From NCBI RefSeq assembly GCF_030063135.1, contig NZ_JASISO010000003.1, forward strand, positions 124,001-188,000: a stretch of DNA of 64,000 bases. The letters are read 5' to 3'. The notes beneath the pieces are model-generated. The model searched no databases, was not told the origin of the DNA, and was given only the letters and a program-made list of their open reading frames with translations. This stretch comes from Streptomyces sp. G-G2 (GTDB taxonomy: Bacteria; Actinomycetota; Actinomycetes; Streptomycetales; Streptomycetaceae). Below, one piece after another: positions 43,894 through 52,452 of this stretch. The position numbers and the translations under genes are program-made. Within the stretch, counting starts at the first letter, position 1. The number at the start of each line of letters is the position of its first letter.

Positions 43894-44375
43894 ATGAACC
43901 CCTACGCGCGGCTGGCCACCGCGGCCGCCGAGTGGGACGATCTCCGGCCCCGCCTCACCCCGCCCACGCCGCGCCGACTCGCCCTGCTGCTGGCCTCCTT
44001 ACGGCTGGCCACGGGCGAAGTCGCCGAACAGGCGTCCCTGCTGGCCGCGCGACTGCTCGGCCAACAGCTGCCGGACCGTTTTCCGGGGGAGGCGGGAGCG
44101 GCCCCGGCCGCCTCCGCGCCCGACGCCGGTCACCTCGGCTTCAGCGCGGACGCGGCGAGGAGCCGGTCGCGCACCTCACCCAGCACCGGCCCGACCATGC
44201 CGTGGCCGTCGAGCACCAGGACGGCCGCCCCCTCCGTCGGCGACGCCGAGGCGCTGGAGGGCGGCTGCGACCCCCACGCCCCGTGGCTGATCAGGCTGCG
44301 CGGGGCGGGCGGGTGCGTCCGGCTCCCGGCCTTCCCGCTCGCCACCGACGGCCCCGGGCGGGCCCGCGCGCGTCA
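43894..44375 (+). pseudogene. Hypothetical gene broken by a 77-bp micro-inversion and 3' truncation
   Basis: The plus frame opens well (MNPYARLATAAAEWDDLRPR, then LLLASLRLATGEVAEQASLL) and reads to HLGFSAD at 44151. The next 77 bp read as nonsense in this frame, but on the minus strand they encode AAVLVLDGHGMVGPVLGEVR followed by DRLLAA. Flipping 44152-44228 restores one continuous frame through APSVGDAEALEGG to DPHAPWLIRLRG. The reading frame then runs without a proper end into the convergent ABC transporter gene, so the 3' part is also missing. A rare TTA Leu codon lies at 43999-44001. The family is unrecognised by function; the intact form would be a small soluble protein. Confidence 0.7.
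44152..44228. other. 77-bp inverted segment bounded by 5-bp inverted repeats
   Basis: GCGGC (44152-44156) and GCCGC (44224-44228) bound the segment. Inversion about their centre keeps codon phase exactly (checked by position arithmetic) and joins SAD to AAVLVLDGHG on the left, and RLLAA to PSVGDAEA on the right. Confidence 0.68.
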
Positions 44376-46268
44376 TCAGCCCGTGACGGCTCCGTCCGGG
44401 GTGGCGCTCTTCGTCGCGAACTGGGTCCGGTACAGCTCCTCGTAGCGTCCGCCCACGGCCAGCAGTTCCGCGTGGGTGCCCCGTTCCACGATCCGGCCCT
44501 CCTCGACGACCAGGATCAGGTCCGCCGCCTGCACGGTCGACAGCCGGTGCGCGATCACCACGGCCGTCCGCCCGGCGAGCGCCTCGCCCAGGGCCTCCTG
44601 CACAGCCGCCTCCGAGGTGGAGTCCAGGTGGGCGGTCGCCTCGTCGAGGATCACCACCCGCTGGCGGGCCAGCAGCAGCCGGGCGATGGTCAGCCGCTGG
44701 CGCTCGCCGCCGGAGAGCCGGTAGCCGCGTTCGCCGACCACCGTGTCCAGCCCGTCCGGCAGCGAGGCGACCAGGCCGTCCAGCCGCGAGCGGCGCAGGG
44801 CCTCCCAGATGTCCTCCTCATCGGCCTCCGGCCGGGCGAGCAGCAGGTTCGCGCGCACCGACTCGTGGAAGAGGTGCCCGTCCTGGGTGACCATGCCGAG
44901 GGTCTCGCGGATCGAGTCGGCGGTCAGGTCGCGTACGTCGACCCCGTTCAGCCGCACCGCGCCCGCGTCGGCGTCGTACAGCCGGGGGAGCAACTGCGCG
45001 ATGGTGGACTTGCCCGCGCCGGACGAACCGACCAGTGCGATCATCTGCCCGGCCTCGGCGCGGAACGAGACCTCGTGCAGCACCTGCGTACCGCCCCGCG
45101 CGTCCAGGGTCGCCACTTCCTCCAGCGAGGCCAGCGAGACCTTGTCGGCGGCCGGGTAGCCGAAGGAGACCGCGTCGAACTCCACCGTCACCGGTCCCTC
45201 CGGCACCCGGCGGGCGTCCGGCTTCTGCGCGATCAGCGGCTTCAGGTCGAGGATCTCGAAGACCCGCTCGAAGCTCACCAGTGCGCTCATCACCTCGACC
45301 CGGGCCCCGGCCAGCGAGGTCAGCGGCGCGTACAGCCGGGTCAGCAGCAGGGCCAGCGCCACCACGGAACCGGCGTCCAGGGTGCCGCGCAGCGCGTAGT
45401 ACCCGCCCAGCCCGTAGACCAGGGCCAGCGCGAGCGCCGAGACCAGGGTCAGCGCGGTGATGAAGGCGGACTGCGCCACGGCGGTCCGGATCCCGATGTC
45501 CCGCACCCGGGCCGCCCGGGCCGCGAACTCCGCCGATTCGTCGGCGGGCCGGCCGAACAGCTTGACGAGCGTCGCGCCCGGCGCCGAGAACCGCTCGGTC
45601 ATCTGCGTGCCCATCGAGGCGTTCAGGGCCGCGGCCTCACGCTGCATCCGCGCCATCCGGGCGCCCGTACGCCGCGCCGGGATCACGAACATCGGCAGCA
45701 GCACCAGCGCGAGCAGGGTGATCTGCCAGGAGATGCTCAGCATCACGGCAAGGGTCAGCAGCAGGGTCACCGTGTTGGCGACCACCCCGGACAGGGTGTT
45801 GCTGAACGCCCGCTGCGCGCCGATCACATCGTTGTTGAGCCTGCTGACCAGGGCCCCGGTCCGGGTCCGGGTGAAGAAGGCCACCGGCATCCGCTGCACG
45901 TGGTCGAAGACCGAGGTGCGCAGATCGAGGATCAGCCCCTCGCCGAGGGTGGCCGACAGCTTGCGCGTGAGCAGGCCCAGACCCGCCTCGACCACCGCGA
46001 TCAGCGCGATGAGCAGGGCGAGCCGGGTGACCGTACCGCTGTCCTTACCGCGGACGATGGCTTCGACCACCCGGCTGGCGAGCACCGGCGTGGCCACCGC
46101 GAGGAGCGCGGTGACGATGCTGAGCAGGAGGAAGAGGAGCAGTCCGCGACGGTGCGGACGGGCGAAGACGGCGACCCGGCGCAGGCTCTCGCGGGTGGGC
46201 GCGCGGCGTTCCTGCTGGGCGTTGAGCGCGTTGTGCAGCGAGGACCAGGCGGTCATTTCCATAGACAT
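44376..46268 (-). CDS. Multidrug-type ABC exporter (fused membrane and ATPase domains)
   Basis: 630 residues from ATG 46268. Six membrane helices (about 40-330; LLLFLLLSIVTALLAVATPV is the first) are followed by an ATPase: Walker A GSSGAGKSTIAQLLPR, signature LSGGERQRLTIARLLLARQR, Walker B VVILDEATAHLD, H-loop VIAHRLSTV. A half-transporter that dimerises to export lipids or drugs (MsbA/LmrA type). The promoter has a SoxR-like palindrome in a 19-bp spacer and would start transcription at the A of the ATG, so the mRNA may be leaderless. Redox-active drug efflux is the likely role. Its 3' end abuts a broken gene. Confidence 0.93.
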   Translation of the reverse strand: MSMEMTAWSSLHNALNAQQERRAPTRESLRRVAVFARPHRRGLLLFLLLSIVTALLAVATPVLASRVVEAIVRGKDSGTVTRLALLIALIAVVEAGLGLLTRKLSATLGEGLILDLRTSVFDHVQRMPVAFFTRTRTGALVSRLNNDVIGAQRAFSNTLSGVVANTVTLLLTLAVMLSISWQITLLALVLLPMFVIPARRTGARMARMQREAAALNASMGTQMTERFSAPGATLVKLFGRPADESAEFAARAARVRDIGIRTAVAQSAFITALTLVSALALALVYGLGGYYALRGTLDAGSVVALALLLTRLYAPLTSLAGARVEVMSALVSFERVFEILDLKPLIAQKPDARRVPEGPVTVEFDAVSFGYPAADKVSLASLEEVATLDARGGTQVLHEVSFRAEAGQMIALVGSSGAGKSTIAQLLPRLYDADAGAVRLNGVDVRDLTADSIRETLGMVTQDGHLFHESVRANLLLARPEADEEDIWEALRRSRLDGLVASLPDGLDTVVGERGYRLSGGERQRLTIARLLLARQRVVILDEATAHLDSTSEAAVQEALGEALAGRTAVVIAHRLSTVQAADLILVVEEGRIVERGTHAELLAVGGRYEELYRTQFATKSATPDGAVTG

Positions 46269-46306
46269 ACAAGGAACGGTAAGACCTCAATCAAACCTGA
46301 GGTCAA
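46268..46306 (-). promoter_or_regulatory. SoxR-like (MerR-family) promoter with 19-bp spacer, leaderless start
   Basis: On the minus strand, -35 TTGACC (46306-46301) and -10 TACCGT (46281-46276) are 19 bp apart, the hallmark of MerR-family activation. The spacer carries the inverted repeat GACCTCA (46304-46298) and TGAGGTC (46289-46283), which resembles SoxR boxes (CCTCA...TGAGG). The expected start point, seven to eight bases past the -10, falls on the A of the ATG at 46268. Confidence 0.78.
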
Positions 46307-46465
46307 GGGGGACTGGAGTACGGAGTCCGTTCGATCGACTCCCAGTGGAGCGGCGCTCCCCTCCTCCTGTCCCGGCGCTCCCCTCCGGAACGCCCGTGCG
46401 ATAGGTTCACCATTCCCCCGTAGGCCCTTGCATCCCCTTCCACCCACGCGGAGACAGGCTTCTCA

Positions 46466-46888
46466 ATGAGCGACATCCTCAACGGACTCGGCCGCACCAC
46501 CGCCTACGGCGCGCTCGGCCTGGTGCTGCTGATCCTCGGCATCGTCCTCGTGGACGTGCTGACGCCCGGCGCGCTGCGCAAGCAGATCTGGGAGGAGCGC
46601 AACCGCAATGCCGCGCTGCAGCTCAGCTCGGCCCTGCTCGGCGTCGGCGGAATCGTCTTCACCTCGATCTGGACCACGTACGACGACTTCGGCAAGGGGC
46701 TGCTGAACACCGCCGCCTTCGGCCTGCTCGGTCTGATCCTGATGGGGCTGGCCTTCCTGGTCCTGGACCTGTTCACCCCGGGCAGGCTGGGCGCGATCGT
46801 GGTCGACCCGGAGCCGCACCCGGCGGTCTGGGTCACGGCCTCGTGCAACCTCGCCGTCGCCGCGATCGTGGCCGCCTCCATCTCCTGA
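46466..46888 (+). CDS. DUF350 domain-containing membrane protein
   Basis: 140 residues with four predicted helices in two similar halves: GALGLVLLILGIVLVDVLTP and FGLLGLILMGLAFLVLDLFT, each followed by a basic loop (ALRKQIWEERN; GRLGAIVV). This internal duplication and the LDLFTPG-type motif are typical of DUF350. ATG 46466. Stands alone between divergent and convergent neighbours; function unknown. Confidence 0.88.
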   Translation: MSDILNGLGRTTAYGALGLVLLILGIVLVDVLTPGALRKQIWEERNRNAALQLSSALLGVGGIVFTSIWTTYDDFGKGLLNTAAFGLLGLILMGLAFLVLDLFTPGRLGAIVVDPEPHPAVWVTASCNLAVAAIVAASIS

Positions 46889-46923
46889 CCCGTTCCTGAT
46901 CCCGGGGTGCGGCGCGGTACGCG

Positions 46924-48153
46924 CTACGCGAGACCGAGGGCGAAGACGGCGAATCCCGCCGACAGCAGTCCCGCCGCCGTGCGCCGCACCACCGTCGTCC
47001 TGGTCCACGGGGCCTCGAACCGCCTCGTGTACCGGGCGATCAGGACGAGCAGGGCGGCGAACACCGGCAGCCAGGCCAGCCGCTGCCCGAGCCACAACAG
47101 GGTGTCGGGGGCCGTGGTCAGCCCCGGCAGCCCGTCCAGGGCCGCCGCGGGCACGGCCGCCGCCAGCATCGCCGTCTGGTGCCAGCACAGGATCGTCATC
47201 GCGCACAGGTTGACGACGACCACCGGAGCCCACAGGGCCGGGCGGGCCAGCAGCCGCGCGAGCCGGTCGCGGACCAGGATCGCCGCCCCGGACTGCGCCG
47301 AGGCCAGGGCCAGGACCAGCAGCGACGGCGGGTGCGAGTTGGTACGGGTGGCGCCCGGTACGCCGACCATCGACGCCGGGTAGTGGAAGGCCACCAGCAG
47401 CGCCGCGAACAGCGCCGTCCCGCCCGCGCACAGCAGCCAGGCCCCGCGCCGCCCGATCCGGCCCTCGCCCCACGAGACACCGAGCTGATAGGCGAACAGC
47501 CAGCCCGGCAGGATGTTCACCAGCGCCAGCCAGGACGGCACGGCGTCCGCGTACGGTCCGTAGCGCAGGAAGTCCACCAGGGCGACCGAGCCGAGCAGCG
47601 GCGCCGCCGCCCACCCGCCGAGCCGCCGCGCCGCGCGCACGCAGTACGGGGTCAGCGCGGTGACCACCGCGTACACCCCGACGAACCACAGCGGCTGGAT
47701 CACCAGCGTCGCCCCGGTCCGCAGCGTGGTCACCGGCACCCCGGCCGCGTACAGCAGCGGCGCCCCCACCGCCCACACGGCGGTGACCCCCAGCACCGGA
47801 CGGCCCAGCCGGGCGATCCGGCCCCGCAGCCAGTCGGCCGCCGAGCCGGGGCGGCGCTCGTAGGAGAGCACCGAGGCGTAACCGCCGACCAGGAAGAAGA
47901 TGCCGAGCATCTGGAGCACCCAACTGGCGGGCGCGAGCGCGGCGAAGGCGGACAGCGGGCTCGCGTTGTGCAGCGCGCCCGCCCCGTCGAGGGTGAACCC
48001 GCCGAGCAGCCAGTGCCCGGTGGGCACGGCGAGCAGCGCGAACGCGCGCAGCGCGTCGATCGCGCGGTCCCGGTGGGCGGGGGTGTCCCGCTCGATCCGG
48101 GCGGTCGTCCGGCGCAGCGGAGCGAGTGTGCGGGACGTCGCGTCGAGGCTCAT
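46924..48153 (-). CDS. Acyltransferase family membrane protein
   Basis: 409 residues; ATG 48153 overlaps the stop of the upstream hydrolase (ATGA). About ten hydrophobic segments. The acyltransferase-3-like start RDRAIDALRAFALLAVPTGH contains the R-x10-H pattern of OafA-type enzymes, followed by LQMLGIFFLVGGYAS and LWFVGVYAVVTAL. Such proteins move acyl groups onto surface glycans, lipids or antibiotics. Translationally coupled to a secreted DUF1023 hydrolase, so the two may act on the same cell-surface substrate (inference). Confidence 0.87.
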   Translation of the reverse strand: MSLDATSRTLAPLRRTTARIERDTPAHRDRAIDALRAFALLAVPTGHWLLGGFTLDGAGALHNASPLSAFAALAPASWVLQMLGIFFLVGGYASVLSYERRPGSAADWLRGRIARLGRPVLGVTAVWAVGAPLLYAAGVPVTTLRTGATLVIQPLWFVGVYAVVTALTPYCVRAARRLGGWAAAPLLGSVALVDFLRYGPYADAVPSWLALVNILPGWLFAYQLGVSWGEGRIGRRGAWLLCAGGTALFAALLVAFHYPASMVGVPGATRTNSHPPSLLVLALASAQSGAAILVRDRLARLLARPALWAPVVVVNLCAMTILCWHQTAMLAAAVPAAALDGLPGLTTAPDTLLWLGQRLAWLPVFAALLVLIARYTRRFEAPWTRTTVVRRTAAGLLSAGFAVFALGLA

Positions 48154-49265
48154 CGGGCCGCTCCCGTCGCGATGGAGGTGAAGGCCGCCAGGGACCGGGT
48201 GCCGGGCACGAAGTAGCCGGTGTGGCCCTCCGCGTCGTCCGCCGGGATCCGGCGGGCGCCGAAGGCGGGCGAGGTGGGATCGGCGCCGTGGCCGAGCCCG
48301 GCGAACTCCACGTCGGGCACGTCGTCGATCCAGTCGGTCGGGTCCTTCGCGGCCCAGACCCGGGCACGGGTGTGCAGGTCGGCCGCGGTGTCCGCCCGCA
48401 TGCCGGGGGAGCCCAGGACGACGATGTCCCGCGCGTCGGTGTCCCGGGCGGCCAGCCCGCACACCACCGAGCCGTAGCTGTGGCAGAACAGCGAGGGCCG
48501 CCGCGCGCCGACCGCGTCGAGGCCGCCGAGGAAGCGGGTCAGCCGGTCCGCCCCGGCCCGGGCGAGCCGCCCCTGGGCCGCGTCGAGACCCACCCCGACG
48601 GGAGTGGTGTAGCCCGTCCACGCCACCACGGCGGTCGCCGGGCCCGCGGAGTCGCGCAGCGCCCGGGCCATCCCGCCCGGTCCGCTGGAGGGCTTCCTCG
48701 TACGGTCGTAGGTCGTCGCGTCGTTGTCCGAACCCGGCACGACCACGGCGACGTGCTCCGCGCCGCCCAGGTCGCCGAACACCTCGGCGACCTGGCCGCG
48801 CCCGCGCGGGTCGAAGGCCAGGATCTGGCGGCCCGCCCCGGCGAGGGAGGCGTAACGGGCCTCACCGGTCGCCAGGACCGCGAGCCGGTTGGCCTGGTAC
48901 CGGAGGGCCACGGGTACGCCGTCCAGATTGCCGACCACCGTCGGGTGGCGGCGGACCAGCGCCTGCGCCTCCCGCGGGTCCAGGGCGGCGAAGAACGCGG
49001 CCACCTCGCGCGGCGAGGCGCTCACCGGATCCGGCAGCCCCCGCACCGACACCGCCACCGCTACAGCGGCCGTACCCGTACCCGTACCCGCGGCCGGAGC
49101 CGTACCGGTACCCGCGGCCGGAGCCCGGTCGGCCAGCCAGGCGGCGGTGCCCGGCGGCGGCCCGGTGACCGCCTGCTGCGCGTCGGCGGACGCCCAGCCC
49201 GCGGTCCCCGTGATGACGGCCACCGTCAGTGCCGCGGTCGCCAGCGTCCTCCGGAAGCGGCGCAT
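48150..49265 (-). CDS. Secreted DUF1023-type alpha/beta hydrolase
   Basis: 371 residues from ATG 49265 with GGGAAGGGG upstream. A Sec signal (RTLATAALTVAVITGTAGWA) is followed by an Ala/Thr/Gly linker made of the repeated APAAGTGT. The hydrolase core has HVAVVVPGSDNDATTYDRT, SLFCHSYGSVVCGLAA (nucleophile Ser in the HSYGS elbow), DIVVLGSPGMRADTAADL and a late GHTGYF with the probable catalytic His. DUF1023 proteins are abundant in actinobacteria and mostly uncharacterised. It is followed by the coupled acyltransferase. Confidence 0.88.
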   Translation of the reverse strand: MRRFRRTLATAALTVAVITGTAGWASADAQQAVTGPPPGTAAWLADRAPAAGTGTAPAAGTGTGTAAVAVAVSVRGLPDPVSASPREVAAFFAALDPREAQALVRRHPTVVGNLDGVPVALRYQANRLAVLATGEARYASLAGAGRQILAFDPRGRGQVAEVFGDLGGAEHVAVVVPGSDNDATTYDRTRKPSSGPGGMARALRDSAGPATAVVAWTGYTTPVGVGLDAAQGRLARAGADRLTRFLGGLDAVGARRPSLFCHSYGSVVCGLAARDTDARDIVVLGSPGMRADTAADLHTRARVWAAKDPTDWIDDVPDVEFAGLGHGADPTSPAFGARRIPADDAEGHTGYFVPGTRSLAAFTSIATGAAR

Positions 49266-49446
49266 GCCCCTTCCCCCTTCCCTCGATGTTCCGTGTCGAG
49301 GAGGAAGGTAGGAAGAAGGTGCCGAACCGGACATCGCACCAGGGAGCCAAGTGCGATGTCATACCCCGGTAGGGGGTGGAGGAGACCGTGGGGATCGAGG
49401 AGGTCCCAGGGGTGCGCGAGCGGCCCGCTCCAGGGCGGTAACGGGC

Positions 49447-50127
49447 TCAGGCGCTGTCGCCCGGCCGCACCAGCCCCGCCTCGTACGCGAAGATCACGGC
49501 CTGCGCCCGGTCCCGCAGGTCCAGCTTGCCCAGGACCCGCCCGATGTGGGTCTTGACCGTCTGCTCGGCCAGCACCAGGTGCCCGGCGATCTGCTGGTTC
49601 GACAGCCCGCGCGCGATCAGTTCCAGTACCTCGGTCTCACGCGGGGTCAGCCCGTTGAGCCGCAGCGCCGGATCCTTGCGGGGCGCGGGCCGCCGCTGCA
49701 CGAAGTCCGCGATCAGCCGCCGGGTCACCGAAGGCGCCAGCAGCGCCTCGCCCGCGGCCACCACCCGGACCGCCGCGATCAGGTCGGCGGGCGGCGCGTC
49801 CTTCAGCAGGAACCCGGAGGCGCCCGCGCGCAGCGCCTCGTACACGTAGTCGTCGATGTCGAAGGTGGTCAGCATCAGCACCTTCGGCCGGTGCGTCACC
49901 CCGGGCGCGGGCTCCAGCAGCGCCCGGGCCGCCGTCAGCCCGTCCATCTCCGGCATCCGCACGTCCATCAGCACCACATCGGGGTGGGTGGTCCGGGACA
50001 CCTCGATGCCCTTGCGGCCGTCGGGCGCCTCGCCCACCACGTCGATGTCGGCCTGCGCCGACAACAGCGCGGCGAACCCCGCCCGCACCATGGCCTGGTC
50101 GTCGACGATGATCACGCGGATGGTCAA
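49447..50127 (-). CDS. NarL/LuxR-family response regulator
   Basis: 226 residues from TTG 50127, whose TTGA overlaps the kinase stop. The receiver domain has the acidic pocket VIIVDD (Asp9, Asp10), phospho-acceptor Asp55 in VVLMDVRMPEMDG, Thr in LMLTTFD and Lys in FLLKDAP. The C-terminal LuxR-type helix-turn-helix is LTPRETEVLELIARGLSNQQ, then TVKTHIGRVLGKL. Partner of the histidine kinase upstream. Target genes are not evident; the divergent AEC transporter is a candidate. Confidence 0.94.
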   Translation of the reverse strand: MTIRVIIVDDQAMVRAGFAALLSAQADIDVVGEAPDGRKGIEVSRTTHPDVVLMDVRMPEMDGLTAARALLEPAPGVTHRPKVLMLTTFDIDDYVYEALRAGASGFLLKDAPPADLIAAVRVVAAGEALLAPSVTRRLIADFVQRRPAPRKDPALRLNGLTPRETEVLELIARGLSNQQIAGHLVLAEQTVKTHIGRVLGKLDLRDRAQAVIFAYEAGLVRPGDSA

Positions 50128-51413
50128 CTGGAGTCCTCGGTGGGGGAGCGCAGCGGAAGGCGGGCGGCAACGCGAAAGCCGCCGTCGGGCAGCGGACCGG
50201 TATCCAGCGTCCCGCCGGTCAACCGTACGCGTTCGCGCATCCCCACCAGACCGTGGCCCGTACCCGAACTCTCCAGGTCAACCGCCGCGCCGCGGGCCCG
50301 CCCGTTGACCACGAGCACCAGCACCTCGCCCGCGCCCCTGACGTCGTGGCGCACCGACACCCGGGTCGTGGCCCCCGGCGCGTGCCGCACCACGTTCGCC
50401 AGCGCCTCCTGCACGATCCGGTACGCCGACAGGTCCACCGCGGGCACCGCCTCCGCCGCCCGCGCCGCACCCTCGGCCAGCGACAACTCCACCGGCAGGC
50501 CGGCCCGTACGGTCGCCTCCACCAGCTGCTGCAAGCGCGCGAGCCCCGGCTGCGGGGCCCGCTCGCCGTCCGGCCCGTCACCGCGAAGCACCACCAGCAG
50601 CCGCCGCATCTCGCTCAGCGACTCCCGCGCGCTCGCCGCGATCGAGCCGAACTCCTGCCGTACCTCCTCCGGCAGGCCCGGCAGCCGGTACGGCGCCGAG
50701 TCGGCCTGCACCGTGATCACCGACATGTGGTGCGCGACCACGTCGTGCAACTCCCGGGCGATCCTGGCCCGTTCCTCCAGCAGGGTGCGCTGGGCCCGTT
50801 CGCCCTCGCTGATGCTCTCCTGCTCGGCGACCCGGCGCTGCGCGTCACCCACCCCCCGCAGCGCCCCGGTGACCACCAGCATCACCCCGGCCAGGACGAA
50901 CAGCAGCGCGTGCGTGTTCGTCACCCCGTCGGGCTGGGAGAACCCGATCAGCGCCCCGACCGCCCCGGTCGCCAGCCACACCGCGACCAGCGTCCGGATC
51001 GACTCGCGCAGCCCCAGCGCGGCCATCAGCAGGAGGTAGCCGACGATGACCATCGGGGTCCACGGCCAGGGCTGCCCGGTGATCCGGTCCGCGTGGATCA
51101 GCACGAACGCGCCGACGGTGTCCGCGAGGAGGACGACGGCCCACGCGATCAGCGGCCGGGTCGGCGCCAGCAGCAGCGGTACGGTCTGTGCCACACCGAG
51201 CGCGCCCGCCCAGCCGCCGCCCGCCTTGTAGTCGTTGGTGAGCACCGTGATCGTCACCGGCAGCAGACTGAGCACGGCCGCGGCGACGACCGCGTACGGC
51301 AGTCGGCGCTGCCAGACCTTCGGGGCCTGGGCGAACAGCGGCTCCGCGGCCCTGGCGGGGGTCCGCAGGACCGCGGTCAGCCCGCGGCGGGGGGAGCCAT
51401 CTTCGTTTTGCAT
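50124..51413 (-). CDS. Two-component sensor histidine kinase (HisKA_3 type)
   Basis: 429 residues from ATG 51413. Five to six N-terminal membrane helices (VVAAAVLSLLPVTITVL through LLFVLAGVMLVVTGAL) sense a membrane or envelope signal. The dimerisation box is RARIARELHDVVAHHMSVIT with the phosphorylated His in ELHD. The ATPase domain shows RIVQEALANVVRHA (N box) and GHGLVGMRERV (G box). It controls the overlapping response regulator. Typical of the large Streptomyces family of short-sensor kinases; the signal is unknown. Confidence 0.93.
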   Translation of the reverse strand: MQNEDGSPRRGLTAVLRTPARAAEPLFAQAPKVWQRRLPYAVVAAAVLSLLPVTITVLTNDYKAGGGWAGALGVAQTVPLLLAPTRPLIAWAVVLLADTVGAFVLIHADRITGQPWPWTPMVIVGYLLLMAALGLRESIRTLVAVWLATGAVGALIGFSQPDGVTNTHALLFVLAGVMLVVTGALRGVGDAQRRVAEQESISEGERAQRTLLEERARIARELHDVVAHHMSVITVQADSAPYRLPGLPEEVRQEFGSIAASARESLSEMRRLLVVLRGDGPDGERAPQPGLARLQQLVEATVRAGLPVELSLAEGAARAAEAVPAVDLSAYRIVQEALANVVRHAPGATTRVSVRHDVRGAGEVLVLVVNGRARGAAVDLESSGTGHGLVGMRERVRLTGGTLDTGPLPDGGFRVAARLPLRSPTEDSS

Positions 51414-51498
51414 GATCCGTCCAGCGTAGCGATAGGGTCTCCGGGGCGCCGGGGGACGACGCCGCCAGGGACAGCACGCGAAGCGTCGGGGGCGGGGC

Positions 51499-52452
51499 AT
51501 GGGTTCGGTGGCCACGCTGGAAAAACTGCTGCCGGTGCTGCTGGCGTTCGGCTGCGGGGCGCTGCTCGCGAAGCGCAAGGTCGTACCGGCCGAGGCCTCC
51601 AAGGCCTTCGCGGACTACGCGTTCCTCTTCGCCGTGCCCTGCTACCTGTTCGGCAACATCTACGCGAGCGACCTGGGCGCGCTGTTCAACTGGCGGGCGC
51701 TCTCGGGCTACGCGGCCACCGCCGCGCTCGCCGTCCTGCTGATCGGACTGGCCGCCCGCGCCTCGGGGGTGCGGGAGCCGCGCGGGGTGGCGCTGCGGAT
51801 CATGGCGGGCGTACAGGTCAATACGGCGTACTTCGCCGTACCGGTCTTCATCACCCTGTTCGGGAACGCGGCGCCGATCTTCCCGGTGCTGCTCTTCCAG
51901 GTCTGCGTGCTGTCGCTGGTGGTCATCTCCATCATGGAACTGGGCCGCGCCGAGGACGACCCCGACACCCTCGGCTCCAAGCCGGTCCGGCTGGCCCGCG
52001 CCGTCGGCGCCTCGCTCACCACCCCGCTCGTCCTCGCCTGCAACGCGGGCATCGCGCTGAACCTGCTGTCGCTGCCGGTCCCGAAGGTGGTCCTCGACGG
52101 CTTCTCCTTCGTCGGGGACAGCGCCTCGCCGGTCGCCCTCTTCGCCCTGGGCCTCCACCTCGGCGGCCTCGGTCTCGACCTCCGGGGCACGACCCGGGAG
52201 GAGCTGGCCCTGATCGCCTTCAAGTGCGTGGCCTTCCCGCTGCTGGCCTGGGCCGTCTGCGGCGGCCTGTTCGGAGTCACCGGGGACTGGCTGAAGTACC
52301 TGGTCCTGATCGCCGCGATGCCCACCCCGCAGAACCTCTTCATCTTCGCCCAGCGCTACGGCATCGGCGTGGACCTCTCCGCCGCCCTGGTCATCAAGAG
52401 CTCGGTAGCGGCCCTGTTCCTGCTCCCGCTGTGGATCCAGTGGGCGGCATGA
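51499..52452 (+). CDS. AEC (auxin efflux carrier) family transporter
   Basis: 317 residues from ATG 51499; ten predicted helices in two inverted halves (LEKLLPVLLAFGCGALLAKR; ALIAFKCVAFPLLAWAVCGG). The family-typical QVNTAYFAVPVFITLFG and AAMPTPQNLFIFAQRYG surround the conserved broken-helix prolines. Bacterial members export or import organic acids such as malate or malonate. Divergent from the two-component system and coupled (ATGA) to a small kinase. Confidence 0.9.
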   Translation: MGSVATLEKLLPVLLAFGCGALLAKRKVVPAEASKAFADYAFLFAVPCYLFGNIYASDLGALFNWRALSGYAATAALAVLLIGLAARASGVREPRGVALRIMAGVQVNTAYFAVPVFITLFGNAAPIFPVLLFQVCVLSLVVISIMELGRAEDDPDTLGSKPVRLARAVGASLTTPLVLACNAGIALNLLSLPVPKVVLDGFSFVGDSASPVALFALGLHLGGLGLDLRGTTREELALIAFKCVAFPLLAWAVCGGLFGVTGDWLKYLVLIAAMPTPQNLFIFAQRYGIGVDLSAALVIKSSVAALFLLPLWIQWAA

